Source of the DNA: Paraphaeosphaeria minitans
Lineage: Eukaryota; Ascomycota; Dothideomycetes; Pleosporales; Didymosphaeriaceae
Length of the DNA stretch: 64,000 nucleotides
Direction of reading: 5' to 3'
NCBI GenBank assembly: GCA_015832175.1
Contig: WJXW01000019.1
Coordinates: forward strand, 434,001-498,000
Positions 32,912 through 42,800 of this stretch are shown here, piece after piece. Both the position numbers and the translations under genes were made by a program. A model generated the notes under the pieces. The model saw only the letters and a program-made list of their open reading frames with translations, ran no database searches and was not told the origin of the DNA. The first letter of the stretch is position 1; every line of letters begins with the position of its first letter.

Positions 32912-34255
32912 TCACATTCTGTACAGCCATTCCTCAAATTGCACTTCGCTAAGAGCCTTCAGTATCAAATTCCTTGTGGTTCGCCACCTCCTAGAGCAAC
33001 CCTCGTAGCTGGCATGTATCGCTGGCTTCAACGCTAAAGACTTCATTCTCTGTGTTTCCGGACTGTCCTCTCCCTCGCAGGTCACCCTGGCGTTGTACGC
33101 TTTCTCCGCAAAGACGCTGGCTCGAGCTTGGTCTCCATGGGCAATGCTGATTTGGAAAGCATCATAGTAGGACCTAGCATCATGAGGTCCGATATGCCCG
33201 TCGAACTCGATTTCCAAAGTTTGGAGCAGCGACCGGCAGTCTTTCAAGCTCTCTTCTGGCTTACACATCATCTTCATAGTATTGCCGATTTCGCTGTCAA
33301 GTTCGCTGATGCTTAGACGTCGAATATCACTTTCATGAAGCTCAGAAATTGGTAAGGAGCAGCCGCGACAGTCGCAGTCGAAGTTGAAAGATTTCTTCAA
33401 ATGAGCATGTCTGTCAGCGGATGCACCTCCTTGAAATAAGATATTGTGATCTCCTCTCCGGGATTTGATCGGGCGGATCGCGTGAATTGTCTCGTTGTGG
33501 TCTTAAAGGTGTTTGTAAAGGGGTCCTTCCCAGGAGACTTGTTATGGAGTGCCAAAAATTGTCTTTGCCTGTCCTTCGGCAAAGCCTTCAACTTTGCTGC
33601 AAGCGCTGACTCGAACTCACTGGGCAGTGTCGGACGAGCCGTAAAGATTGGTTTCTCACATAGGATACGGGTGCCCGTCGATATGTTGAATCGGGCCACA
33701 AGTCCTCTTTCTTTCCTTTCGATGTTCTGAACCTCGAACAAACGAATGTCAAGCTGCTTGATGGGATCAGTGCCGGCCAGAAACGATGTGATGGTGTTGG
33801 TAATATCTATCTCGTCTGGCTTTATAACAGCATTAGATCTACTAGATGTGCAATGATTTCGAGGCTGTACGTACCTGCTCATACGATCGAAACGACTCGT
33901 TGACTTCGTCACATTCGTATATCCCATACCGGTCCCAAGCCTCGTTCCAGTACTGCACACGCGATCCGAATCGTACCTTTGCAAGGCGCGCGACGATATC
34001 GATGTACTGTTCAACTCCAGTTGCCGCTGCAGTGCTGCCGGAAACTTTCGAGCTGAATCGGAGAAATTTGTGGCCTTCGAAGGGTAGCATGGGATGTTCG
34101 CCAGCTTTGAAGGCGATGTAGTTTGATTTTATCTCGACTTGGGGATCGTCTTTGAAACGGGTTCTGACGAAGTCGATTAAATGATCCCAATCATGTCTGT
34201 CCACACCTCCTTTAAATAAGGGTGGGACCATGTCGAAGCCGGCGTCGATGCCCAT
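32912..34255 (-). pseudogene. SET-domain protein with internal deletion and frameshift
   Basis: Exon 1 (33875-34255, ATG at 34253-34255) encodes GIDAGFDMVPPLFKGGVD and GHKFLRFSSKVSGS. A 55-bp intron (33820-33874, GTACGT...CTAAT...AAAG) joins YEQ to PDEIDITN. Exon 2 opens the SET domain (IERKERGLVARFNISTGTRI, ALPKDRQRQFLALHN) and then jumps to the domain end (GEEITISYF). The central segment, which normally holds the NHSC-type motif for cofactor and substrate binding, is missing. One T seems lost near 33427 (ISYF then a shift), after which the post-SET cysteines FDCDCRGC and a conserved C-terminus (YYDAFQISIAHGDQARASV, SPETQRMKSLALKP) follow to 32912. SET proteins are lysine methyltransferases; this copy cannot be catalytic. 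Confidence 0.8.
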
Positions 34256-34679
34256 ATCTGAATCATCTAGTTAGTATACTGCGATGACGGTAGAAACAAT
34301 TGTCATCAATCGATAGATTTTGCCGCTATGAGGCTCTACCTTGGAAAATAGACTCAGCACTGACTCCGATTGACGTTCTGGGGTTGGGCCGGGTGTCGAT
34401 GCCTCCCTGCTCTAGGGCAGGACGCTCATGCACATGGCCACAAGTCGCACTACCGAATGAGGACAAAGATGTTGACGATTGGGAGCTATACTGGTCTACA
34501 ACGAGGAGCGGTGCTCTTGTAACTCAATTTGGCCTTAAGATGCCTTCCAGTCTGTCCGAAATATCCTGGCGGACCAGTCTATCTGGGCACTTGGGCAATA
34601 CCGTCACGCCTTTGGAGCTATACATGTATCTCAATACAACCATCTATTGTAACCAAGACTTGACTTACCTCGATAGCCA
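34256..34679. other. Intergenic between SET pseudogene and 3CxxC gene
   Basis: A 143-codon plus-strand ORF (34300-34731) spans it but overlaps the 3' end of the 3CxxC gene and has no recognisable features. Confidence 0.45.
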
Positions 34680-35144
34680 TTACATTTCACTGCAATGTCC
34701 GGCTTTGCACCCCTCACACAACGCCCGGTGATGCGGCTTCCCATTCTTTCCCCTATACTGTGGCGCCTCCATCTCCACGCCGTGCCATTTTTTCAAGCGG
34801 TACGCGATCCTTTCACCGTATGAGTCGTCCAGCCAGGGTTGACTAAGACGGTTGCACTGCTGGCACCGCTGGTGGTATACTCTAGCGTTGTATCGACCAC
34901 CTGAGTACAATCTGATCGTGATCGCAATCTTTTTGCTGGACCATCCCGAAGCTGTGCATGCTTCGTTGCGGCAAGAAAACCGGCCCATGATATTAGTGTC
35001 GTAGTCTCTCAGGCATTGATATGTTGAATCGTTCTGATAGAAAGAGAGATGTAGCTCCTCTTCTGCGAGTAGACGCGAAACGTCGCCGTGCAGTTCCGGA
35101 TGCATCGACCATTTCGGAACTTGCTTGCTTCTTCTGGGCGACAT
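34680..35144 (-). CDS. 3CxxC-type zinc-binding protein
   Basis: Intact single-exon ORF of 154 codons from ATG 35142-35144. The core shows the spaced pairs of the zf-3CxxC domain: MGRFSCRNEACTASGWSSKK, then RVYHQRCQQCNRLSQPW, and a terminal H(R)ALCEGCKAGHC. In this domain the cysteines and a histidine bind zinc; family members in fungi are mostly uncharacterised, while vertebrate relatives are receptor-transporting proteins. The basic N-terminus (MSPRRSKQVPKW) and the absence of signal peptide or membrane segment suggest a soluble intracellular protein. It is one of the few undamaged genes in this half of the window. Confidence 0.8.
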   Translation of the reverse strand: MSPRRSKQVPKWSMHPELHGDVSRLLAEEELHLSFYQNDSTYQCLRDYDTNIMGRFSCRNEACTASGWSSKKIAITIRLYSGGRYNARVYHQRCQQCNRLSQPWLDDSYGERIAYRLKKWHGVEMEAPQYRGKNGKPHHRALCEGCKAGHCSEM

Positions 35145-35692
35145 GTTGATATTTTAGCAGTCAGGTAGTTGAAATGTCCTGTCAGGATTGCGCCGTTGGC
35201 ACCAATGACGACCATTTATAGAGCTCCATGCGATGTTGCCCATTCCATACCGCGCAGTTGTACCCTCCATGTACAACGCGAGACGATTCGATATTCAGTG
35301 TATGGGACTGGACACTAGTCACATGGACTGCCAAACGCGGGTGCCTATCTGCTAGTGCGTCGTTACACCTGGATGTGGGGCAACGAGAGAGTTTGAAGGA
35401 TGCCGAAGATGCATCCCTAGATGTGAGGGGTCAGGTTGCGTTGCTGGTAGGCATTTCATATGTTTGACTGCGACTGCAAGAACCTGCATAGGACCACCAA
35501 TTTACGAGGGTGCATTGTTTGCACCAATCCCCAACCATTGGGTGGGAACAGGCTGTAATCAAACCGGTCGCTATGAACGCAGAGGGCACTTCATATGACG
35601 GGGCGAATGTATTATCTCCAAGAATAAATGCAAGGCGAAATAAATGACATAACGATAGAAGGAATGACAACATCTCGCAACTCCTGCTGTCT
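35145..35692. other. Intergenic, nothing recognised
   Basis: 3' flank of the UPRT-like fragment and 5' flank of the 3CxxC gene; overlapping short ORFs only. Confidence 0.45.
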
Positions 35693-36040
35693 CTAAAGAA
35701 TGTGGGTGGTGTTGAACAGACGGTTACCCGTGTCAGTCGTGCCACTGCCGGTAAACCTTGTGCTCGAAATCCGAAGCGCCACGAGACTGACGTTCCCACA
35801 CGTTTCCAGTGCCTGGTACACCTCACTTCTCGAAGAAACACATTGACCTTGGACAACCCCAGTCACCACCACAATATGGATGTCTTCGTTAACATTGCGA
35901 ACGTGCTGTACGAACTGGATGACCGTCTTTCCGCTGTTCACGACGGAATCGACCAATAGAATCTGGCTTCGGCCTTGTATATGATGGGGCGCAAGGTCGC
36001 TGGGAGATTTAGCGTGCACGTACATCGCCAGCGAGAAAGC
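35693..36040 (-). pseudogene. Uracil phosphoribosyltransferase-like C-terminal fragment
   Basis: About 115 codons ending at 35693 encode the C-terminal half of a UPRT fold: LAMYVHAKSPSDLAPHHIQG, ILLVDSVVNSGKTVIQFVQH, IHIVVVTGVVQ, VSLVALRISSTRF and TGSGTTDTGNRLFNTTH. The D-S-V-V-N-S-G-K segment is the PRPP-binding loop region and GTTDTGNRLFNTTH the characteristic end of fungal UPRT-like proteins, some fused to a kinase-like half. Upstream coding sequence stops at 36040, where LINE A copy 1 begins. The missing 5' part is not in the window, so the insertion came with loss or rearrangement. Confidence 0.8.
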
Positions 36041-36041
36041 T

Positions 36042-37607
36042 TCAGGATAGGAGTGCTATTGGTCTCCAGGATCGGGGTGACGTCCGGTCTGTCTTCCCTA
36101 CTTTGGGTATCATTGCCACCTCCGCGAGCTTCCAATATGCTGGGAAGTGGTTGAGTTCTAGGCACTGCTGGAAGATCCTTCGTATAAGCTCTCCAACATG
36201 AGCCCAGCAGGCGCGGAGCAGCCGAACAGTGGACCGGTCAGTACCTGGTGAGGTGCTAGAGACCCCTATTGTGTTTCGTTCTGCTTCCTCAAGTGAGATA
36301 TATGTGCTCCAGGGGAGAGTGGCTGCGGCCTCCTGGTCTGGGCATTGTCTGAGGTCATCCTCTGCTGTGTACCGGTTGAGAACTTCCTCTCTGAGTGCCT
36401 CTGCCTTCTCCAGGGGGTCATAGATAGTCGTATCGTTGACTATAAGGGGGGTTTCCTGGTTCTCCGGCGTAAGCTTATGCCAGGCAATGACCTTGAACAG
36501 GTCCTTATCGTCCTTGGCGTTGTCAATAACGTGCCTCCAGTATTGTCTCTTAGCCTGTCTAACTATTGTCTTGAAAGCTCGTGTTTCTTCTGATGGAGGG
36601 CTGCCTAGGTAAAGCTGTCTGGCGCGCTTGTAGGCTTGGTAAGCAGTCTTGCACTCTTCAGTCCACCATGGTGCGGCGCGTCCTTCCTTGCGATCAGGCC
36701 TGCCTGCTGTTCGTACAGACTGTTGTATTGTCTCCGTCAGTAGCGACACACAGTTGTCTAGTTGTGCTGTATCTTGCGCCGCAAGCGGGTCTGGGATACC
36801 CTGAACGCCTATCTCTATCAGACCGGCAAACTTTGGTAGGCTTGCCTCTGGGACTCTGTAGTGGTACTGAGCTAGGTGCGGAGTACCTAGTGCGGAAGTG
36901 GGGATAGAGGTCACTATCGTCTCGTGGTCTGATCCGCTGTGCATGCTGGCCTCGACAGCCGACTGGGCGAATGGGATGTTAGAGAAGGTCAGATCAAGGA
37001 CATGACCAGCGCAGTGCGTTGGCTGCCCTGGCACGCCAATGTAGTCCATGGAGGCGGCGGCCGCCCACCTGGCAAGCTCTATGCCGCCGTTGGCTGCGGT
37101 GACAGCCGGTTCAAAGGATTCGTGTCGGACATTGAAGTCACCTCCCACAAGGCAGTGTTGGGGAGGCGTGAGATGCGTGACGTATTGAAGTACGTCAGGG
37201 GTAAGTGGCTGTCTATAGCAGTTGAGTATTGCTACTCCGTTCACAACAACCCATAGCAGGTCTGGATGGTTGAGACTTTCTCTAGTCTGGAGTCTTAGGT
37301 GGTACCCTTTCCGGATATACGTCATCACCCGAGGGCGCGCTGAGCCCGATGCGGTGGGAGTGTCCCAAGTGCTGATCGGTGCGAGGTGCCGAAAGCCAGG
37401 GTGGGTAGAGGTCCTTGAGTTGGCACATGTGAAGGGCTCTTGCACGCATACAACATCCAGGCCCTTCTGAAAGGCCACTTCTAGTATGGTGATATGGCAG
37501 GGAGAGCTCCTGCCGACATTGGCCCAGCATACTCGTAGCTGTTTGCTTGGTAGACTGGGCTGTTGTTGCCCGTTATAGGCTGGGGTGTTGTTGGGGTGTT
37601 CTAGCAT
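36042..37607 (-). pseudogene. LINE A ORF2, N-terminal part (endonuclease and start of RT)
   Basis: 521 codons, apparently identical to the first 521 residues of the intact ORF2. Includes the endonuclease motifs LDVVCVQEPFT, GGDFNVRH and SDHETIV. Ends at the truncation point, so reverse transcriptase and RNase H are absent. Confidence 0.9.
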
Positions 37608-39256
37608 GTCGATGGTGGGTCATCGCTCATGCTGGTGTCTTCTCTCTCTGAGGTAGACGGGTCAGTGTAGATAGTGGGTCGTGGCTGCAAGCTTTTGGCA
37701 GACATTTGCCGGACGTTGAGGTTTCTATTGCCCGTGGCTGCCCGCCTTGGTCTCTTTTCTCCGCTGGTAGCGGATGAAGGTACGTGGGAGGCACTGATTG
37801 TTCTGGTACGTGTAGCTTGTGCTGCTTGCTCCTGAGTAGTAGGTTGGGGTGTCGTTGTCTCCTGAGGAGCCTCTGGTGGAGTGGAATCAGGCTGAAGTGT
37901 GGCCTGTCTCAGGGTCTCTTCGACTGTTCCGTAGAGGTGCTTGTGTGCTATCCTGCCTGCGCGGCGGATGGCTTTTAGCTCAGTCTTTGTAGGCTTGCTT
38001 ATGTGTCCGTGTACCCGACGAGGGGCTGCAGGGCAGTTGGGGTGGCTGGCTGGGTGAGGGCCGTGACAGTTAGCACACATAGCTTTGTGGGGGCAACTGT
38101 CTCCGTGCTGTCCTTGGTGTCGGTCCGTACGGTCACCGCAGTGCGCACAGCGGGCTACTCGGGTACAGCGTGCAGCGTTGCAGTATCCCTGGCAGCCTGG
38201 GTCATGTCGCTGTATAGTTGGACGTTTGTGGATTTCCTTTGAGAATTGGCTCGTGCCAAAAAGCTGGAATGAGCGGACTGGCTGCTTGTATGAGATAATC
38301 CAGGTAGTGAGGCCATTCTGGTTCACCCCGTGCCGTGAGGTCCTGCAGCTGACGGGCTGCTTGCCTGTTTGTGAGCATACCTCTTCCTCGACCAGCTGGG
38401 TAGTAGTTGGTATTTCTGTGCCGTCTAGGGTCCGAAAAGAGCTGGGTACTCCTTGCACTGCGTAGTTGATCCAGCGTTCTGGGATCCTGATCGCGTCTCC
38501 GTCTAGCGCTTGTACTATAAGTACCTGGTTCTCTTGCGTTAGGAGTTGTTCCCGGATATTCTGGTTAGCTGGGGTAATTGCCCAGCCTGTATTGATAGGT
38601 GATGCAGTAGGTATATCCTTGAGGGTGATTCCTCCTATGCTCTTGCATATTGCCTGCCTTACTGCAAATGGTGATGGTTGTTGCAGTCGCATTGCTGGGT
38701 TAGAGATGGCTATAAAGATTCGATTGTCTTCTTTTGGCTTAGCTAGCGGGGCGGGCCGCGTCCTAGCAGCGATCAGGGGTCGACTGATGCCCCTATTCGA
38801 GTTTTGGGGGTCTCTGGCTACGTCCGCCCAGGAGCGGCGTCCTGATTCCTGGCTCCTGGAGTTGCTGTAGCCGGCGTCGCTGCTCCAGCGGGAGCTGGGA
38901 GGGGAGTTGCTTGGGGAGAGGGAGGTCAGGGCATGGATGACTCTCTGCTGCAGCTCCTCTGCGATATTGGCTTCTTGAGGATTAGTGTAGCCTTGTGCGT
39001 GTTGATCTACGGCTGCTGCGAAGGCGGCAGTGATGGTGTTCCATAGCTGGGTGGTCTGCTGGGTCTCGGTGATGTGGCGTTGGACGGCGTCAGAGACTCG
39101 AGGTTTGGGAGCGCCCCCACCGGGGTTCTGACTGCTCAGTGGGGGTGCCGGGTGGTGCACGTCCTTCTGGAGCCGTCTTGAGGCGCTGGTATTGAGCTGC
39201 TGAGGGGACTCGGGGTCTGGGGACCCCGTGTGGTGGGAGGAGGGAGACTCTACCAT
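37601..39256 (-). CDS. LINE A ORF1 (Gag-like), copy 1
   Basis: 551 codons, intact and apparently identical in protein to copy 2 ORF1 (43650-45305). N-terminal low-complexity P/S/Q-rich region, a central region, then clustered zinc knuckles (CNAARCTRVARCAHC, CPHKAMCANCHGPHPASH) near residues 355-415 and a charged C-terminus. Such proteins bind LINE RNA and form the ribonucleoprotein particle. The ORF overlaps ORF2 by 7 bp (ATGCTAG). Confidence 0.9.
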   Translation of the reverse strand: MVESPSSHHTGSPDPESPQQLNTSASRRLQKDVHHPAPPLSSQNPGGGAPKPRVSDAVQRHITETQQTTQLWNTITAAFAAAVDQHAQGYTNPQEANIAEELQQRVIHALTSLSPSNSPPSSRWSSDAGYSNSRSQESGRRSWADVARDPQNSNRGISRPLIAARTRPAPLAKPKEDNRIFIAISNPAMRLQQPSPFAVRQAICKSIGGITLKDIPTASPINTGWAITPANQNIREQLLTQENQVLIVQALDGDAIRIPERWINYAVQGVPSSFRTLDGTEIPTTTQLVEEEVCSQTGKQPVSCRTSRHGVNQNGLTTWIISYKQPVRSFQLFGTSQFSKEIHKRPTIQRHDPGCQGYCNAARCTRVARCAHCGDRTDRHQGQHGDSCPHKAMCANCHGPHPASHPNCPAAPRRVHGHISKPTKTELKAIRRAGRIAHKHLYGTVEETLRQATLQPDSTPPEAPQETTTPQPTTQEQAAQATRTRTISASHVPSSATSGEKRPRRAATGNRNLNVRQMSAKSLQPRPTIYTDPSTSEREDTSMSDDPPSTC

Positions 39257-39420
39257 CCTATTAAGCTCCCTTACGCGTCGCGCGGGGGACCTAGGCGGAT
39301 GCTAGAGGTACTCCCAGAGTGGCCGCAGCGAGCCGGATCAGTTGCTGGGATTTTTGGGGCCTCTGTGAAGGAAGTCCAAAAATCGAAAGTTTGGTGTTCG
39401 GTGTACCTGTACAGGTGGTT

Positions 39421-39435
39421 GTTGGATTGAGTGGC
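39421..39435. repeat. Target-site duplication of LINE A copy 2 (left)
   Basis: GTTGGATTGAGTGGC here and at 45452-45466, immediately outside the 3' tail and 5' end of copy 2. At least TGGATTGAGTGGC (13 bp) is duplicated; the first two bases are ambiguous with the element end. Confidence 0.85.
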
Positions 39436-39819
39436 TGGTTGGTTGGTTGGTTGGTATTCATTTTTCGTCCGTATGATGAGGAGTAAGTCCACCATATCGC
39501 CTCCCGAGGGGCATATAAGACGTGCTAAGCTATGGATTTACAGTGCCAGCGCGCTACCTTAGAAAGCATTTCTTGCCTATGCGGGTATTGCTACCATTTC
39601 AAGCTGTAGCTCCCCTTCCAGTTAGGGAGACTAGGCCGTGTATGTACATCAGGGAGAGTCCCTTATATTATAAGGCATTATTATGCCGTTACAGTAGAGA
39701 AGAGAGTAAGAGGGTGAGAAGGAGAGGGTGGAGAGAGAAGTAGAAAGATAAGAAGTGTCGCAGCTATTATGCTGCTAGGCTAAGCGCAGTGGGGTTGTTG
39801 TTGCTAGTGCAGGGCAGGA

Positions 39820-42800
39820 CTACCGAGGACAAACCTTAGTATAGTACTGTGTGAGCTGGGTAAAGGCTTCGAAGGCCTCTGGATCTCCTATCAGCGCCGC
39901 GGTATACGCCAGGCCGTCAGCCCGGCTGGATGGTAGTGCGGGTGGTCGAAGCGGCCATCGGCCAAAGGCCCCTAGGGTCTTGCGGCAGAGCGCAAGGTGC
40001 TCTGGCGTCTTATCGCGTCCGCATGAGCAGGTGAGGTTCGCGTCGTTGTGATTGAACTTCCGATGGTACCAGGCAAAGTCTCCGTGCATAGAGCGGATAG
40101 ATAGGAATCTAGCCAATACAGCTCTGGGTAGGTCTAGTTCTCCTGGTCCACGGCGTGGTGCGTAGTCCAGCTCCCAGCTTTTATACCATCTAGAGAGTTT
40201 TGTCTTCTTGTCTGCCCACCAAATCTGTTGTATGCTTCGTAGTACTTTGCGAGCAACTGACTTGATGCCTGAGAGTGTGGGCACAGCAGCTTTCCCGGTT
40301 GGTGGCGATGGGTGCTGGGCTTCCTGATTAGCTAGTCTGTCAGCCGTCTCGTTCCCCTCGATACCCAGGTGTCCAGGGGCCCATTTGATAGAGACGTCGT
40401 GTGTCTCCATAGCGCCGTGGCATGCTAGGAAGGCCCATTGAGAGGTAGAAGGCGCGACGCCTCTAAGGCCCCATATTACTGAAGTGCTGTCTACGCACAT
40501 CCAGATTCGGCGGGTACTAAGCGCTGGTTGTCTTATCGTGTGCTGGAGGCCTCTCCACGCTCCGACTACCTCCGCGTCAAACACATGCGAGGTAGGATGT
40601 AGTGACCCGCGGCCACTCTGTAGTTGTCTTCCATTCTGATACACTGCGTAGCCGTAGGTGACCCGCTTTTCTCCTTCCTTTGTGTACTGTTCAGAGCCAT
40701 CTGAGAAGATAGTGACATCTAATGGTGGGAGCTGAGCCCACCATTCTTTGAAGGACTTGGCTGCAGTCTTCTTGTCTATGCCGAGTGTTGGGTCGGTTCG
40801 GCATCCAGGCGAGTAGTGAGGGGCTATCAGTTCAGTCCTAGGAATCTCTGGTAGAAGAGACCCTAGCTGCTGGACTTTTGTCTGGATTCTCTGAGGTTTT
40901 CCGGCTCCCTTGCCTCTATTTACTATAGGGACTACCGCACGGTTGGTAAGGAGGTGATCTGAGTCTATAGCACGAAGATGGGTTGCATATCTGAGTTTGG
41001 CTTCCTCCAGCGCCACTGCGGCGGAGGGTAATCCAGCGTCTCGAAATAGTGTGGCTGTTGGGGTCGTCCTCCACACCGGTAGGATACCTCTTGCTGCTAT
41101 AGCGATTGTCTTATCTATAGCGGCTATATGCCAGCCAACATAAGCGCTCACCTCTGGCGGTCTGCCAGGCTTGAGTGTTCGCGGCGGTTTGGTGCGGCCC
41201 CTGTACCAGCACTCTGTCCCATGCAGAAGGGACGGGTATACGCAGGCAATGGTAGCCTTGCGGAGAGAGCTGGCTGGTGGTCCGCAAGTGGTCCTTGCTA
41301 GACTTCGGATGTGGTGGGCTACCTTGGCGGCTTTTGCGGCGCGCATAGCTACGTGTCGTCTGAAAGTTAGTCTGCGGTCGAACCAGATTCCTAGCCACCG
41401 CAGGGCTGGCTGGCAGTGTTCTCCACCTGGGAGGATTGGGTGGATCGTGAGGTGCTCGTCTACGACACAGAGTGGGGCATAGCTGCTTCGCTGTCTCGTT
41501 AGGTGTATCATCTCCTGCTTTTCTGGGGCAAAGGTGACTTTGTTGATTGCGCCCCACGTTCTGATCTGCCTTAGATCTGCTGCTAGGAGCTCAACGTTGT
41601 TATCTAGGGAGTGCGAGGCCCGGTATAGGCATATGTCATCGGCGTATCCAAATCTCCGTTCTATGTCCATGGATAGCAGCTCTGCCAGGTACAGCGTGTA
41701 CAGGACCGGGGAGAGAGGCGACCCTTGGGGCGTCCCGCAGGCGGCAGGGTAGCTGGGGGTGGTGACCTGGCCAAGGCGAACTTGGACCCTTCGAGCAGTA
41801 AGGAAGGAGTCTATGAAGAGGATAGTCCTTTGCGGCCATCCCTGTTCAACCATTCGGTGCAGCAGACGGTTCTTCAGGAGAGCGTCAAAGGCGCCCTGCA
41901 CATCTAGGGTAACCATTGTAACGTGCTGATTCAGTGCCCACGCGGCTTCTGTGTCATGGGTGAACGCTGCGGTCAGATCGGCTGCAGAGCGTTTTGGGAG
42001 GGCGCCGCCATGTTGGGGACTAAGGATCTTGTGCGTCATAGCAGTCCATGCAATTCTTCTGGCCACTGTTCGTTCAAGGCCTTTCCCAATGCAGGATAGG
42101 AGTGCTATTGGTCTCCAGGATCGGGGTGACGTCCGGTCTGTCTTCCCTACTTTGGGTATCATTGCCACCTCCGCGAGCTTCCAATATGCTGGGAAGTGGT
42201 TGAGTTCTAGGCACTGCTGGAAGATCCTTCGTATAAGCTCTCCAACATGAGCCCAGCAGGCGCGGAGCAGCCGAACAGTGGACCGGTCAGTACCTGGTGA
42301 GGTGCTAGAGACCCCTATTGTGTTTCGTTCTGCTTCCTCAAGTGAGATATATGTGCTCCAGGGGAGAGTGGCTGCGGCCTCCTGGTCTGGGCATTGTCTG
42401 AGGTCATCCTCTGCTGTGTACCGGTTGAGAACTTCCTCTCTGAGTGCCTCTGCCTTCTCCAGGGGGTCATAGATAGTCGTATCGTTGACTATAAGGGGGG
42501 TTTCCTGGTTCTCCGGCGTAAGCTTATGCCAGGCAATGACCTTGAACAGGTCCTTATCGTCCTTGGCGTTGTCAATAACGTGCCTCCAGTATTGTCTCTT
42601 AGCCTGTCTAACTATTGTCTTGAAAGCTCGTGTTTCTTCTGATGGAGGGCTGCCTAGGTAAAGCTGTCTGGCGCGCTTGTAGGCTTGGTAAGCAGTCTTG
42701 CACTCTTCAGTCCACCATGGTGCGGCGCGTCCTTCCTTGCGATCAGGCCTGCCTGCTGTTCGTACAGACTGTTGTATTGTCTCCGTCAGTAGCGACACAC

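Larger units (their letters stand above)
36041..39404 (-). mobile_element. LINE family A copy 1, 3'-truncated
   Basis: Contains the complete 5' region, ORF1 and the first 521 codons of ORF2, then stops in the middle of the RT domain after SWRPIALLS. It matches copy 2 with a constant offset of 6049 bp. The one difference noted by eye is T at 39140 against C at 45189. Loss of the 3' end is the reverse of normal LINE 5' truncation, so a deletion or rearrangement after insertion is likely. Confidence 0.92.

Noticed and set aside
34300..34731. 143-codon plus-strand ORF between the SET and 3CxxC genes
   Set aside because: No domain or composition signal and it overlaps the 3' end of the intact 3CxxC gene.
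36229..38870. Repeated plus-strand ORFs inside LINE A (also at 42278-44919)
   Set aside because: Antisense shadows of ORF1 and ORF2; their duplication follows from the two LINE copies.
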